A stretch of DNA of 64,000 bases, taken from positions 44,154,456 through 44,218,455 of the forward strand of contig NC_051070.1 in NCBI RefSeq assembly GCF_004664715.2, given 5' to 3'. A program made the position numbers and the translations under genes. Source of the stretch: Peromyscus leucopus (taxonomy: Eukaryota > Chordata > Mammalia > Rodentia > Cricetidae). How positions within the stretch are numbered: position 1 is the stretch's first letter; every line of letters starts with the position of its first letter. Below the pieces are notes generated by a model, which was not told the origin of the DNA, did not search any database, and saw only the letters and a program-made list of their open reading frames with translations. Of this stretch, positions 47,001 through 59,977 are shown piece after piece.

Positions 47001-48994
47001 ATGAAGTCAGAAGAATTATGCGCTACAGAGACTTGGGAGCTGAGAGAAGAATCGAAGGTAGATATGATCATATTTCATTGTATACATTCATGGAGTTGTA
47101 AAACAATACAAAATTTTAGGCCTCCCACATCCAATCTCTCCAGCCAGCTAGACCTGCACATCCCTCTCTAGGGTCTAGAAGGAAACAGAAAGCAAAACAA
47201 AAGCCTCCTAAAATTCATGTGGAACCACAAAAGACCACAGATAGTCAAAACAACCCTGAGAAAGAAGAACAATGCTGGAGTGATTACCATTCCAGATCTC
47301 AGATAGATTACAGAACCACAGTCATAAAAACAATAGGATACTGGCACAAGAGCAGACCTGTAGACCCATGGAACAAAACTCAAGACCCAAACATGAGTAC
47401 AAATAATTACAGCCATTTAATATTTTAAAGGTGCCAAGAATGAACACTGGAGAGCATAAAATATCTTCAACAAATGGTGCTGGAAAAACTGATGTCCACA
47501 TGCAGAAGAATGAAATTAGACCTGTGTCTATCACCTTGTTCAGAACCAAACTTCAAGTGACTCCAAGACCTAAATGCAAAACCTGAAACAATGAACCGGC
47601 TAGAAGAAAACACAGCCAGTGCTCTACATGACACAGGACTTGTGGGAAAGGTCTGTCTGAAGAGGACTCATTTACCCAAGAATTAAGGCTGACAATTGGC
47701 AAGTGATACTTCATGACACTAAGAAGCTTCTGCACAGCTAAGGATCAATCAATCTGGTGAAGAGGAAGCCAAAAGCATGGGAGAGAATCTTTGCTGGATA
47801 TACATCTGACAGAGGACTAATATCAGGATATATAAAAGAGGTCAAAAAATAAGACAAATCAAAACAGTCAATTAATTAAAAAAAATGTGCCTGAGATCTG
47901 AATGGAAAAATCTCAAAAGAGGAAAAAAAAAACTGGCTAAGAAGGATCTCAAAAGATGTTCAGTGTCTCTAGCAATTAGGAAGATTTCTCTGAACAACTT
48001 TGAAATTTCATCTTACCCCAGTGAAAATGGCAGAGAACAATAAAACAATGGACAGCAAATGTGGGAAAAAGGAACCCTCACTAATTGTTGCTGGGTCCAT
48101 TCACTGGTCCAACTACTCTAGAAATCAGTGTGGGAATCCCCAAAAGCCTGAAAATAAGTTGACCATGAGACCCTGCTATACCACTCCTTGGCATATGCCC
48201 TAATGACTTGACTCTACAGATTCTCGATCAGCCATGTTCACCATGTCTCTATTCCCAATAGCTAGGAAGTGGAAACAACCTAAATGTCCTTCAGCTGATG
48301 GACAGATAATGAAAATGTGGTACATGCACACTATACAATACTAGTCAGCTGTAAAGAAAATGAAATCATGAAATTTGTAGGTAAATGGATAGAACTAGAA
48401 AAGATCATACTGAATGAGGTAATCTAGATTCAGAAAGACAAATGTTGCACATTCTTTTTTATTTGAGGGTTTCAGTTCCAAATCTTCAGATGCAAGCTTA
48501 GTTCTCACCCCTCGTCTTTGCATCAGATGAAGACCATTAGAGAAAACCACAACCAAACCAAAATGCACTATTGTGGAGCCCAGCCCCAAGAGACAGAGCT
48601 GTAACACAACACCTGCACTAATGCTTCAGGGACTACTGTGGAAGAGATCAAAATGGTAAGAGCTGGAGGAACGGAGTCTGCCGCGAGACTGCTGTCTGCT
48701 AGAAATGCCAGCAACTACACCTGTCTTACCTCACCAACATGGCTGCCTACACACTAGCTGAACAAGGATGACACCAACAGTCATGCGAACATGGAGAGGG
48801 GCAAGTTCAGGAGGCCTCAACCCCAGACAAAGAACTATAGACAGCCAAGGGATGCTGAGGGTGGGAGAAAGTCTTCCCCAGGGAAGGGCACACCAATCGG
48901 TTAGCCAACACCAAATGATCAGCCCTGGAAATGTGCATACAAGTAACATCATGTGGACTGAGCAGATTATATTTATGTATTCTGGAATACTCAC

Positions 48995-48998
48995 ACGT

Positions 48999-49034
<36 letters not shown>
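48995..49034. repeat. (CA)n microsatellite in L1 3' UTR
   Basis: About 16 CA units after cacgtgcg. Confidence 0.93.
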
Positions 49035-49036
<2 letters not shown>

Positions 49037-49079
49037 TATATAACAACAATTAAAGAACAAAGAGGCCATGAATTTGAAT

Positions 49080-49202
49080 GAGAGCAGGGTGGGGGTGCAC
49101 TGGAGGGAGGGGTGCACTGGAGGGGTGGGGGTGCACTGGAGGGAGGGGGTGCACTGGAGGGGAGGGGGTGCACTGGAGGGAGGGGGTACACTGGAGGGTT
49201 GG
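49080..49202. repeat. G-rich minisatellite in L1 3' end, ~18-20 bp unit
   Basis: Six or seven copies of ggggtgcactggaggga at the 3' end of the L1 fragment. It has the look of an expanded L1 3'-UTR G-rich segment. Confidence 0.88.
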
Positions 49203-50224
49203 AAGGAGGAAAGGGAAGGAGCAAATATACTTTCAAAAAGTATTTTAAAAAGGTAAGTAATTCTGAGATATCATCATAAGACCTTAGGCCTTCTGAAAAC
49301 GATTCTTTTATAAGTGAAAACAGACATGCAGAGTGGAGTTCTTTATCTTAGCACTCACAGTCAACACTGTGACCTTATTTATAAATATAACCCGTCCCCC
49401 CCACCCAAGCAATCACTATATAAAAGGAAACATAGCACCTAATACTGTGGGGAAAGAAAAGGGCAGAGAACATTTTTGCTCTAATGAGATAACCCGTGGA
49501 TTACTGATCATTCCAACCCGAGTGAACTAATGTAAAAACACACCTGGCTGGGATGCTCTTTCTGCTGCTTCTCATACTTTGAAGACCCCACAGCTGCTCT
49601 GTTAGAGAAAAAGGGTTGCTGTTGACAGTCCAACTACAAAGAGTAAGTCTTTAAAGCAGGAAATCAAATTTAGACAGAGATCCTTTCAAAGACAACTCCA
49701 AAGGAAATCCCAAGGATTAGTCATTTCTAAGTAGATGGAGCTGCTCTGTCTGCAGGTACACATACCCAGCACTGCTCTGCAAAGCAAGAAAAACACCAAC
49801 CAATCCTAAAACAATGCCGCAATGGCACAGAAATGGCTTTCATAACAGGACATTCTCAGCAACCTTTACTGGGAGTGTTACTAACATCTACTAGAATGGC
49901 TGGTAAAGTAATGAATGATGAATGATTCAGGATAAAGAGTTTCTGCCCTTCAGCTTCCCTATGCAATCAAGGACAGCAAATCCTAGAACTAAGAGTTGGA
50001 TGACTCATAAAGATTACTTAATTCAGTGTTCCAGGCTTGGGTCCCATCAAGTACTCCCCAGTGAAGTCTATCCAGATGTGTCAGAGCCCAAGTGGCAGAG
50101 AAACAGGTCTCTCTCTTGGGTAGGCCCAGTTCCACCCTTGACACAGGAGCTTCTGCCCCAAGACAGGCTCACTCTGAGTGGTTAGGATTTAGAAACAACT
50201 CATAGAGGTAGAGTAACAAAAGCT

Positions 50225-51300
50225 ATTGGGGTCCAGCCCCAGATAACTTTTTCCCAGAGCCCAGAAGAGAAGCTGTAAGCAGCTGGGATCTAATCTGAGG
50301 GATATCAAATGAATCTACGTACACTCAGCTCTTTTAATCCATTCACTTTATTCTTCTAAGTCAATTCCACAAGTGCCATGGGGGTACTGGCTTATATACA
50401 CTTACAAGCGGTATTCTTTGGCAATGCAATGTGAGGCTTGAAGTTTTCAGGGTCATAGAGAGAGGTGACAAGATCCAAACACAGAGCAGTAATCAGCAGC
50501 TTTTATTTACAACCCAAAGGGGGAGTGACTAATGAAAGAGAAAGATTTAAGCTTAATTTGCACAAGAAACAAAGATTGGCACTTATTATCCACCCGGCCT
50601 TGGCAGTTGTCTCATTGGGTCAGTGGAAATATTTACCTTATCTCAGTAACTAGCAGATGGCTGAACACCATCCTGGAATTGCAAGCAGTAAATCCTTTCA
50701 ATTAGGGTGTTGTGTTAATAAACCAGGGTGAAGGTAAGGAGTTAAGGATTTAAGGTTAGTGAGGTTAGCTTCTCCTATCTGTAGGTGAGATGAGCTCAGG
50801 GTACTTTAGTGCTCATCTATCTGCAGTCTGTCCTTGGGTGTTTGAGAAGTGTCTCAGATGAAATACTTTTGTCTGGAGATGGCACTGGCCAGACTGTCTG
50901 CTAATGAAGATGATTGCAGAAAGGCAGACTCTAAGTCTATGCTGGAATAAGAGGGAAAAAGGCCACCTTATGGGAAAGGGGTCTTGACTGTGTGACTGGT
51001 TTCAAACACAGCTGGGGGATATTATCCAAATACCCCAAAAGTATAGGCGAAGTTGTGCCCAGTAAATGATCAACTTCACTAGAAGTTCTTGGGAAAAGAA
51101 TCAAATGGGAAAGCTACATATCACACAGGAAATTCACTTTAGGAAACAGCTGATACATTCAAAAGTATCACCAAAACGCCTTGAGTTTTGGCTTCCCTCG
51201 GGCAGAGGCCTTGGCTATGCCAGGTTTTAGCTTTGTCAGTACCAGCTGAATTCCTACCTCATATTTCTACGGCTTGCAGCAGCAGATATGATACACAAGT
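50225..51300 (-). mobile_element. LTR-like element in VWA8 sense orientation
   Basis: On the minus strand a TATATAA box (50392-50398) is followed about 40 bp later by AATAAA (50347-50352), then a segment ending GGGGCTGGACCCCAATA, close to how rodent ERV LTRs end. No viral gene is seen, so it would be a solo LTR. The left end is fairly clear; the right end (about 51300) is a guess. Family not recognised. Confidence 0.5.
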
Positions 51301-51861
51301 GACATAAGACTGACCAGTTAAGGCTGACCACTTTAATAATCATAGCTTTGAAGACAGAAGTACCAGGTAATGGAGTCTATGTAAGGACACTTCTAAAGTG
51401 AACAAATAAATGTCTTCAATTTGAAGAATTTGTGGGTACCACTAGTAAAAAAAAATCCTGACTGTAGGATATTTGTTGACATCTTATAGGTAAGATGCTT
51501 TTATATTTACTTCTAGAAGTGATGAAACACTACATTAAGTTGAAGGAACCTGATTAGAATATATTCATAAAATTATACACACATACACACACCCCAAAAT
51601 TCCAAAGTGTTTGGAAATAGGTTCTGAAAGGTAAGTACAAAATTTCCAAAATATCTGAAAATCTTGACATCCAATGGATAAATTTGGCAAGTAGACAGTT
51701 GTGGTCTAATGCCTGCCCCATCCTTATTAGGCAAGACAAATTCCAACACACATGTACACCGTGTAGATTCAGAGAGTTGATATTGGTAATATTCATATGG
51801 CATGAGGTTAGGAGTTGAAAGAGCAAACTACTATCATTTTTGATACTTTAAAGATGTATTA

Positions 51862-51965
51862 TATGGGGTTGGGGTGGGGCTAGCTCAGTGGCAGATCACA
51901 TGCTTTGCATGCAAGAGGCCCTAGGTTCAGGCTCTGAGCAGCAGGCACATATGTACGTGCCCACA

Positions 51966-51998
<33 letters not shown>
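51862..51998 (+). mobile_element. ID-type SINE with (GT)n tail
   Basis: ggggctagctcagtggcaga head, and a GT tract at about 51969-51997. Confidence 0.7.
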
Positions 51999-51999
<1 letters not shown>

Positions 52000-53047
52000 C
52001 TGTATGTCATTTGGCATCTTTATGTTGATGCATACCAGCCCCAAACCTACTGTACTGAAATACCACAGAGTGCCTCAATGACTTGATCTCTCACTGGCCA
52101 CAGACGAATGTGCCACTGGTCTGTCCTCAGACCATGTGGTGTATGTGACCAATGCTTTACTGTAATAGAAGCAAAAGTCCCAAGAAATAGCAATTTTAAA
52201 TAGATAGACTTTTACTTAACTTTTAAAATAAAAACAAAATGAAAAATTTTAGTATCAACAGAGTAGATGCTTAAAAAACAGAATGCAGAAGTGATACCTA
52301 TTTTCTAAAACTAAACAGTGTAGAAAGCCATACCCAAGTCGAGTGTAGCCACCACCACATTAAATTCTTTAAAGTACAGACCACCAAAAACTCTTCATAA
52401 AACTACTGCTTAATATACTTCTGTAACACATCAATTCAAAGTTATATTATTTTGCTTAAAAGTGAAATTTCATTTTAAATAAAGCATCTGAAAGTGTAGT
52501 AGGAGAATGCCTAGCAACAAGACATCTGAGGAGTAATTGCAAGGCTCTAATAGGGCTTCCTCACCAGCAAGGGACACTTCTAAAGTGTAGTCACACAGAA
52601 CAGTCATTTTTAGACGTGCAGGCTGTCTAGTGAGAACATTCGTATATATGTCTGGAAGCATAATGACATTTAGCCATATTCAAAGAGTCACAAAGCAGTG
52701 ATATAACTGGGTTTCTTTTTCTTTTGAGAGTCTCTCACATCTTTTACAAATCTGTTCATTGTGGTTAGAATGAGTATCTTAAGCTTCAAATCCAAGGAGG
52801 GAAGGAAATAGAGAAAAAGCAGAACAGGAAGCAAAGTGTTATAACATCATTAAAGCTCTCATTTTGGTTATTTTTATTTTTCAACAAAGAAGCCTGAGAA
52901 TGAAGTGTTTTAGAAAGAATGCCTCTTAGGAACACATGTCCTAAGATAAAAGCCCCAGAAAGATAAAACGACTGTAACAAGGATGTCTCAGGAACATGAC
53001 AGAGCATCAGTGATTATAAAAGGTCCAGAGGATCTATCCTCGGTTAT

Positions 53048-53190
53048 TTCTGCTGGCAAAGCAGCTCAGTTGGGAGAGTGCTTCCCCAGGGTCACAGAAA
53101 GCATGCAAGATGACACATGCTTACGGCCCAGTGCTCAGAGGGCTAGCCTGGAATACAAGACGACCTGTTTCACAAAAATCAAACAAGAAC
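53048..53190 (+). mobile_element. Diverged SINE (ID/B1-like)
   Basis: gcaaagcagctcagttggga, a tRNA-like head, and gagggctagcctggaataca, a B1-like remnant. Confidence 0.55.
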
Positions 53191-53668
53191 CAAAAGAAAC
53201 AAAAACAACTTCAAACCAGTTATCTCTGTAGGGTAGAGTAAAGGAAGTCCCTGATTTCTTTTTATTTTGTTTACAAAGTAGCAATAAGAAAAGTGGCTTA
53301 AGAACAAATGAAGAGGTGCTGGAAGAGAAACTGAGTCAAGGGCAAGGACTCTGGAGCACAAAGAGTGGTCATTTAAGTGGGTTCAAGGTTGTATACGGGT
53401 CAGGGAGTCAGCAGTAGCAGACGGCCTGCAAGCTGGAGGTCACCCTTCTGTGCAGTCATTTCTCAATGGCCACAGCCTCGAGACTTCATCTTGCATTCCC
53501 AGCAAGCGAGGGTGCAGATGTGCATGCTTCTTATACATTTACAAAATTTATGTATCGACAAAACTTCTAGAGTTCTTATCATTCCTGCATGAATCATTCA
53601 GTCTTATTCCAAGATCTTCCATCATGTGTCAAAAAGGAAAACTTAAATACATGTGGGTGTACATAATA

Positions 53669-53670
<2 letters not shown>

Positions 53671-53716
<46 letters not shown>
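53671..53716. repeat. (GT)n microsatellite
   Basis: About 22 GT units. Confidence 0.96.
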
Positions 53717-53717
<1 letters not shown>

Positions 53718-53835
53718 CATATTTCTTTGCTTTTATTTTGAAAGGCTTTTTTAACAACAAAATCAGTAATTTTCAGTGTCTGAGAACTGTCTCATAGGTT
53801 GCCAATAATTTGTATCAGCGTGCAGAGACACAGAC

Positions 53836-53876
53836 ACATAGACAGACAGACAGACAGACACACACACACACACACA
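53836..53876. repeat. (GACA)n(CA)n compound microsatellite
   Basis: gacagacagacagacagaca followed by CA units. Confidence 0.9.
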
Positions 53877-54263
53877 TCAACTCTGTTCCTGTTTTCTAAG
53901 AGTCTCTGTTTCAAACTACTTCTCTACAAATGCAATTGTATACATGGTATGTGTATATGTGAATGTGTATATATAATAGGTTTATTGTGAGAATTAATTT
54001 TAATTTGTGTAGAGAAAATTGCCTAGAAGAGTATGCGGCACCTAGTTACCTAGCTACAGTGTTTCTGCTGCCATCCTGTAATATTATCCCATTATCATTA
54101 TCACATTAGTACAACAATAAAAATGCTATAATAATTGCATTTTAAAGTATTTACATTTTATTTTAGATGTATGAAATGACAGTTCTTTCATTTTAATTAC
54201 TGTTAATATAATGTGTAAGTCATTTAAAATAGAAGTTGAGAAAATGGGCTTCCCATCCCACCT

Positions 54264-54422
54264 TCTTTTTTTTTTTTTTTTTGGCTTTTCGAAACAGGGT
54301 TTCTCTGTGCAGTTTTGTGCCTTTCCTTGCTTTGTAGATCAGGCTGGCCCGGAACTCACAGAGATCCACCTGCCTCTACCTCCCGAGTGCTGGGATTAAA
54401 GGCATGGGACACCACCACCCAG
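54264..54422 (-). mobile_element. B1 SINE, left arm of an inverted pair
   Basis: cgaaacagggtttctctgtg to gctgggattaaaggcatg. Flanked by CCCACCTTCT-like direct repeats. Lies about 100 bp from a plus-strand B1. Confidence 0.93.
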
Positions 54423-54521
54423 GCCCACCCCACCTTCTAAGGCATGTCTCCAGCATGACAAATTTTTAATTTGGAAGCATTGATATGATAGCAGACTGTT
54501 TACTATTAAAAGGAACTTCAG

Positions 54522-54675
54522 AGCCGGGCGGTGGTGGTGCACACCTTTAATCCCAGCACTCGGGAGGCAGAGGCAGGCGGATCTCTGTGAGTTTGAGGCC
54601 AGCCTGGTCTCCAAAGTGAGTTCCAGGAAAGGCGCAAAGCTACACAGAGAAACCCTGTCTTGAAAAACAAAAAAA
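54522..54675 (+). mobile_element. B1 SINE, right arm of an inverted pair
   Basis: gccgggcggtggtggtgcac to accctgtcttgaaaaac, well preserved, with AAAGGAACTTCAGA on both sides as target duplication. Confidence 0.95.
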
Positions 54676-55512
54676 AAAGGAACTTCAGAATAAGAGATCA
54701 GTTGAGGAACAAACAAGGAATCTATGCCCAGAAAGTTTTTAACTGTATGTATGCATAGGTACCTATGTTTATAGTAGATGGTCTGTATGCCTTTCCTTGG
54801 ATATATAGAACTAATTCTGTCATTATGTAATATGTTATATACATAAATTAAGTAGCACCACACACATAAAACACATATAAATATAAAAACAAAAACAATG
54901 GTATTTAAAACTAAAGCATTTAGTTGTAATCCAAATACCCATGTCTGCCTATGACACTAAAGAATTCAGATTTGTATGGCTACATTTGGCACATACCACT
55001 GATGATTCTGACGAGTTGTTTCTCTATATAACAAATAAAATAATGAAATTTAAATTCCTTATGAAGCATATTTTTATTTTGAAGTCACCTCTCCCAGTGT
55101 GACCAATTTGATCATATTTACCATCTCTTTGACATGTCCTTTCTCATGCTTTAGAAACTGCCAAAGGGACAGATAGAACGAAACCCCAAACCAGCCTCAG
55201 AAGGTCCTAGGGAAACGGAGGGCTGAGTGTCAGTTCTGACCCGGCGCTGGGATCTGGGAATATGGTTGTGGATCAAGAAGGGGTACATTATGACCAAATC
55301 ACACACACAAACCAACCAAAACCCCTCAAGTTAAAACCAACAGGTCTGTAGAGCTTTTTTAAACAAGACAGGTAAATTCTTAATCACACTGGGTCTTTAG
55401 AAAACTGTGTAGGCCTGGATATGGGGACCCTACAATTTAAGAGGAAAAAGGAGAGGGGCAGCACCCTTTCTTTTAGGTATTTCACCGTTGCACCACAGGG
55501 CACTGAGATGAC

Positions 55513-55620
55513 ATAGCTCTCCCCGCCCCCAAGACAGAGTCTTACTCTTATGTAGTCCTGGCTGTCCCGGAACTCGTTATGTAGACCAGGCTATCCTTGA
55601 ACTCAAGAGATCTACCTGTT
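55513..55620 (-). mobile_element. B1 SINE fragment
   Basis: aagacagagtcttactctta and gtagaccaggctatccttga. Confidence 0.75.
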
Positions 55621-57892
55621 TCAAATTTTGGCTTTTCAGATTAGGATACCCAATGTGTATTACTTATAAGAAGTTTCAGTTTGCTTTTACAAACGAGGGA
55701 CACATTGAGACTGTGCTAGAGTGCGAAGCCTACTGGACAAGCAGAGGGCTCAGTGATAAGCTCCATGAGGATAAGCACGTACTCCAGCCTTGACCAGGAC
55801 AGTCTTAATGCCACATCTCTTTTTACAGTTGCTGCCAACACTTCCTCTTCCATTCTCAAAAACGCCAATTTGGATAGCAAATTCTACTCTTATGTTTTCG
55901 AGAATAAAGTGCTGTCATTTTACCAGCAGAATCCCATTCAGGCAAGAAACTTCTCCAAATTCAAATGCTGGCTACGAGGATTTGATTCTATGAGGTTGGC
56001 TACATCTGACCTAGGTATGGAGTCTGAATGGATGACTGACTACTGAATTCCAAGCTCTTATCTTGCTGACTTTATCACTTGTCTTCTCCAATGTAAGCCT
56101 GGTAACGGGACAGGAAGAGTCCTAGGGAACCCATGGGCTTCATGAAAGCCTAGAAAACAATACCACTACTGTTGAGCTGCGGAGGTCACTAGAATTTACA
56201 GCAAAAAACCTGCTTTGAATGACTGTGAAAATTATATAGGACGCAGTCACTTCTACCACAAGAAAAATTCACTTTCTTCCCGTATCTGCTCTAAGCTTAT
56301 TTTTGGCTGTCTGCAGTGGGTGGACAGCTAGCTAGCTCTGTCTAAGCCAATCTCAAGCACAAGTTTGACCCTCTTCTCTCCAGGCTTCCACTCTGAGCAC
56401 CAGGACTGACAGTCACTTGCCCTGGCAAATGTGAACATGCTGCACCAAGAGTTGTCGTTCAAAACTAAGGACGACAATGAGGAAGTCAAACCATTTCTGT
56501 CTTCCTTCCATTGAAAACTGCCAACAATTTTCTTATAATTGATATGCCTAACTAGTACGTATTTTAATCTTTAAAATTAAACACGAGACCTAGGAGATTA
56601 GCTGCAATCTGCAAGCCTGCTTTCCAGAGCTAGAATTCTAATTCCATAAACTTGTTAGCAGTGGTAAAAACATCTATCTCCAACTGAAAAGGTGAGAGTT
56701 TGTAAGAGGGAACAGAAAAGTGTTAGTGAGAGAAGCTTGCACATTACGGACACGTTCGGAACTCTCTAGAAGAGAAGATATGCTATACCCAACACATTAC
56801 CTTGTTCAAAATCCTTATAAGGACTGCTAACCAACCACTATAATAGTACTGTATAGACAAACATAACCATTAGCTTCTGACTCCCACTCACTCTTCCTGA
56901 AAGAAAATTACTCATCGAAAATGCAAACCAGTACACCCAGAACAGCTAACATAATACCATCTTGGTGCTTTTATCACAGAAGGGAAATATTTGTTTCTCT
57001 TTGGGAAATTCTTAGTATGTTAGTAATTTATTTTTCTTGGCTTCTGTGTTTTTATAATGACTTCAAAGAATGATATGTACACACTTAGGAAAATTTATAT
57101 TGCCAGCGTAGTCACTGATTTCAATTTAACCTCATTCTAAACAATGCCTCCCACAAGAGAACAAGTTCTAGTAATTTACCTTAAGAATTGTAATTGTTCC
57201 CTGAGAATTTATGATAACCTACATTTTGTAGACAAAGACAGACATAAGATGTATTATCAATAAACTACCCATCAAAAATTATTTCCCAGTTAATAAACTC
57301 TGCCAACTCCCTCTGGTCAACAACATATTTGGTTTGAGCATACACAAGGTGTGCTGTCAGCCCATGTGTTAGGAATCTGATTGTTCTATCTCCCTCATCT
57401 ATAAAGCTAAAATAAGTACTCTCAGATCGGCATTTATCTGATAAGTTTAGAAGCCTATCTTAAAGAAAGCTATCTGGTTACTGGAATCAGAGCATCTTAG
57501 TAAATGAATTAGTCTTTATGCAGTCTTTACATCTGTACGCTGATTTGCACTGGGTTATGAAATAACAAGACCCACAGTCATTCAACAAAAGGACAGAGAC
57601 TGATAAAGAAACAAATATTTCCCTTTATTTGAGTGGGTTACAGCTACTTGTGGGATATTCAGAATAACTAAAATCCTTAATTTACAGGACTATAAATGAT
57701 GCTACTTAACTGAGAACCAGCCAGCAAACAGTAGCCATCTGAAGAACACTACCCATGGAGGGTTTCCCACATCAACTCAGGGTTTCCCACCCAACTCAGT
57801 TTCATAGTGTCTACAGTAAATTAGGAACTATTGGCATCTAAGAGTCAGATGAACAATGCTCAAGATTATTTATCAACAGTAGGTTTCCTTAC

Positions 57893-58044
57893 TCCTTTGC
57901 CAGATGCACATTGGTAGGCTTTGCTCCAATTGGGATCCCATATTTGTGCAAAGTGTTCGTCAAAATTTCCCTCATGTCATTGTTGTAAGAATCAAAGTCA
58001 AATACATTCCGAACCACACTGGAGAGACCTTCGGTGGGATATTT
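57893..58044 (-). CDS. Vwa8: VWA8 exon b (152 nt): start of the linker
   Basis: Acceptor CTGTGCAG|AA, donor GGA|GTAAGG. The exon opens in phase 0 with KYPTEGLSSVVRNVFDFDSY, continues NNDMREILTNTLHKYGIPIG and ends KPTNVHLAKE with a split glutamate codon (GA|G). Fifty codons plus two bases. The split codon is completed by the first base of exon c, 19.3 kb away, which confirms the pairing. Strongly conserved relative to the human protein as I remember it. It follows the AAA+ lid and begins the long region between ATPase and VWA domains. Confidence 0.95.
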
Positions 58045-58314
58045 CTGCACAGAAAAACAAAACAAAACAACTTCATTATATATGAGATAAAGCATACAAC
58101 ACTATAAAGGCTATAGAACTGAGAAAGCAATAATAGTACACTAATGAAATTCAGCAGAAATGCATTAGCTATGTTTGATAACCAGGTCGTAGGAATACAC
58201 CCTTACGTTTAGCAGTCACTCTTACAGCTTATCTTCCTTTTGAGATACACAATAGAAGTCGTGGAGTTGCAGTTCTCCCTCTCAGTGTCCGGGCCCTGCT
58301 CAGACCTTCTGTTG

Positions 58315-58600
58315 CCTTCGTGAACCTGCCTACTGCTGCACTATTCAAACTAGCCAAGACACGAAACAGACTAGATGCCCACTGACAGATGAATGGATTA
58401 ATATGTGGCATGCACACACATCGGGATTTTACGCAGCCATAAAGAATGAAAGTGTGTCACTCACAGGAAAATGCTTGGAACTGGAGATCGTGTGACATGA
58501 TGTAAGCCAGAAGCAGAGAGAAATGCATTCTGTGTTTTCTCTTCTATGTGGGATCGGTATTGAACAAAGGCACAGAGGACGTGAGAGGAGAGGGGGGCTA
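58315..58600 (+). mobile_element. L1 fragment (ORF2 end / 3' UTR)
   Basis: Contains L1-typical text: actattcaaactagccaaga, then cagatgaatggattaat and cgcagccataaagaatgaaa. Short and degraded; opposite direction to VWA8. Confidence 0.7.
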
Positions 58601-59250
58601 TGAGTGGTGAGGAAGAGGTTTAGAGAGAGAGAGAGAGGAGGTAACAAAAGAGGGTGATAAGGGAAAGACAAAACAGCACATTGTTGCTTACATGCATAAC
58701 CAGCTTTAACTGTATATACACATATGGGGAGAGAGCAGAAGGGAACGATTTGGGCAGAAAGGAACCAGGATGAGGTGAGGAGGGAGGGCAGGGGAGAGCA
58801 GTGGGGGAAGGACTTAATGGAGCAAGGTACCATGCCATATATGTGTGAAAAATCTTATAACGATACCATTATTCTGCACTCTAAAAACAATTTAAAAAAG
58901 GAAAAAAGGGAGTAACAGATTGATCAATTTAAACTAGCTAAGTCAAGTGTGGAATGTCAACACAGAAATCTCTAGAAAACTCAGTCTATGAATAAATGGA
59001 GAAAATGATAAAGGAGGAAGAGAGAGAGGAAGAAGAACTTAAGTGCAGGAAATAGAGAATGGGTGGCTGCCTGCTGCTCCTTGAACATGGAGGTAAAGAA
59101 AGTAAGAGCCACCACAGTTAGACATATGCTGGTAGTTTCTCTAATGATTGGTTTCATTGTCCTTCGGTGCTGACATCCAAGCCGGTATGCTGGACTTAGC
59201 AAGGCCTTATAAGTAGAGTAAGCGCTTTTTTCCTTCCCATGTATATACGG

Positions 59251-59316
59251 AAGATATATATATATATTATATATATATAATATATATATAATATATATAT
59301 CATATATATATATATT
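59251..59316. repeat. (AT)n microsatellite
   Basis: atatata runs broken by TAAT and CAT; self-complementary. Confidence 0.93.
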
Positions 59317-59916
59317 TTCAAAGGATAGAATGCTGTATTTCTGTATGTGTATATGTTGTAGAATAATTAAACCAAGTGAATGGACCTATTTGTCATTTTT
59401 CATAATTATATTTTAATAGGGTAATCATTTAAAATATACTCTTAGCAGCTTTGCAATGAACATTCCATTATTATTAATAGCTTTTCAGTTACTTTGCTGA
59501 GTAATAGCTTTTTTTCCACTGCAACTGAAGTTTTCTCCCTTAAAATCTCTCTCCCTTTTTTACCTCCCAGCAGCCTATTTTTCTCAGTGAGGTTTTCTTG
59601 GAGGGTTAGAGGCTGGAAAGAATTCACAAGTCAAAGGCTGTGGCTGTTAGGTGGGAGATCATTATTTGCTATAGAGAGTTTACATGATTTTGTTTGGTTT
59701 CATTTTCTTTACCAAGTGGACTATACACTGTGCATGACCAGAGGAATTTTATTCTCTTGAGCACTTATCCTAATTTGACAAATGTTCTTTTAGTATACTA
59801 TCAGTTCTTGCTGTTTTCTACCTTCATGTCATTTGTAATACTTTCTATCCAGATACCACATGCTAGTTGTAAAAAGTTAAACAGAAACATCTCCTTGCTG
59901 TTTAATTATTCCCCCC

Positions 59917-59917
<1 letters not shown>

Positions 59918-59977
<60 letters not shown>
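59918..59977. repeat. (CA)n microsatellite
   Basis: About 29 CA units, one of the longest in the window. Confidence 0.96.

Larger units (their letters stand above)
47170..49250 (+). mobile_element. L1 LINE, 3' part of ORF2 plus 3' UTR (decayed)
   Basis: The translated remnants include the L1 ORF2 C-terminal motif HLTPVKMA (about 48003-48030), and the DNA shows L1-typical segments such as gaggactaatatcaggatat and a 3' UTR with agccaagggatgctgagggt. It is 5'-truncated, full of stops and opposite in direction to VWA8. Best match is an old rodent Lx-type L1, from memory. Confidence 0.85.
38620..57892 (-). other. Large VWA8 intron between exons b and c (19.3 kb)
   Basis: The split glutamate codon of exons b and c joins directly, so no constitutive exon is missing here. 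It holds rodent repeats (38670-39076, 40765-41145), many SINEs, an L1 3' part (47170-49250), an LTR-like element (50225 to about 51300), a G/C homopolymer (46712-46742), microsatellites and an inverted B1 pair (54264-54675). Bases 42040-43680, 52020-53040 and 55630-57892 contain nothing I can name with confidence. Confidence 0.85.

Noticed and set aside
48000..48203. Open frame with HLTPVKMA
   Set aside because: It is a piece of L1 ORF2 inside a decayed LINE, not an independent gene.
54396..54863. 155-codon minus-strand open frame
   Set aside because: Much of it is B1 read in reverse.
55753..56046. 97-codon plus-strand open frame in non-repeat sequence
   Set aside because: No recognisable domain, no splice or promoter context, overlapping another open frame; more likely chance or an old L2-like remnant.
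59251..59316. AT-rich palindromic tract as a replication origin or matrix site
   Set aside because: Simple AT microsatellite; no further evidence.
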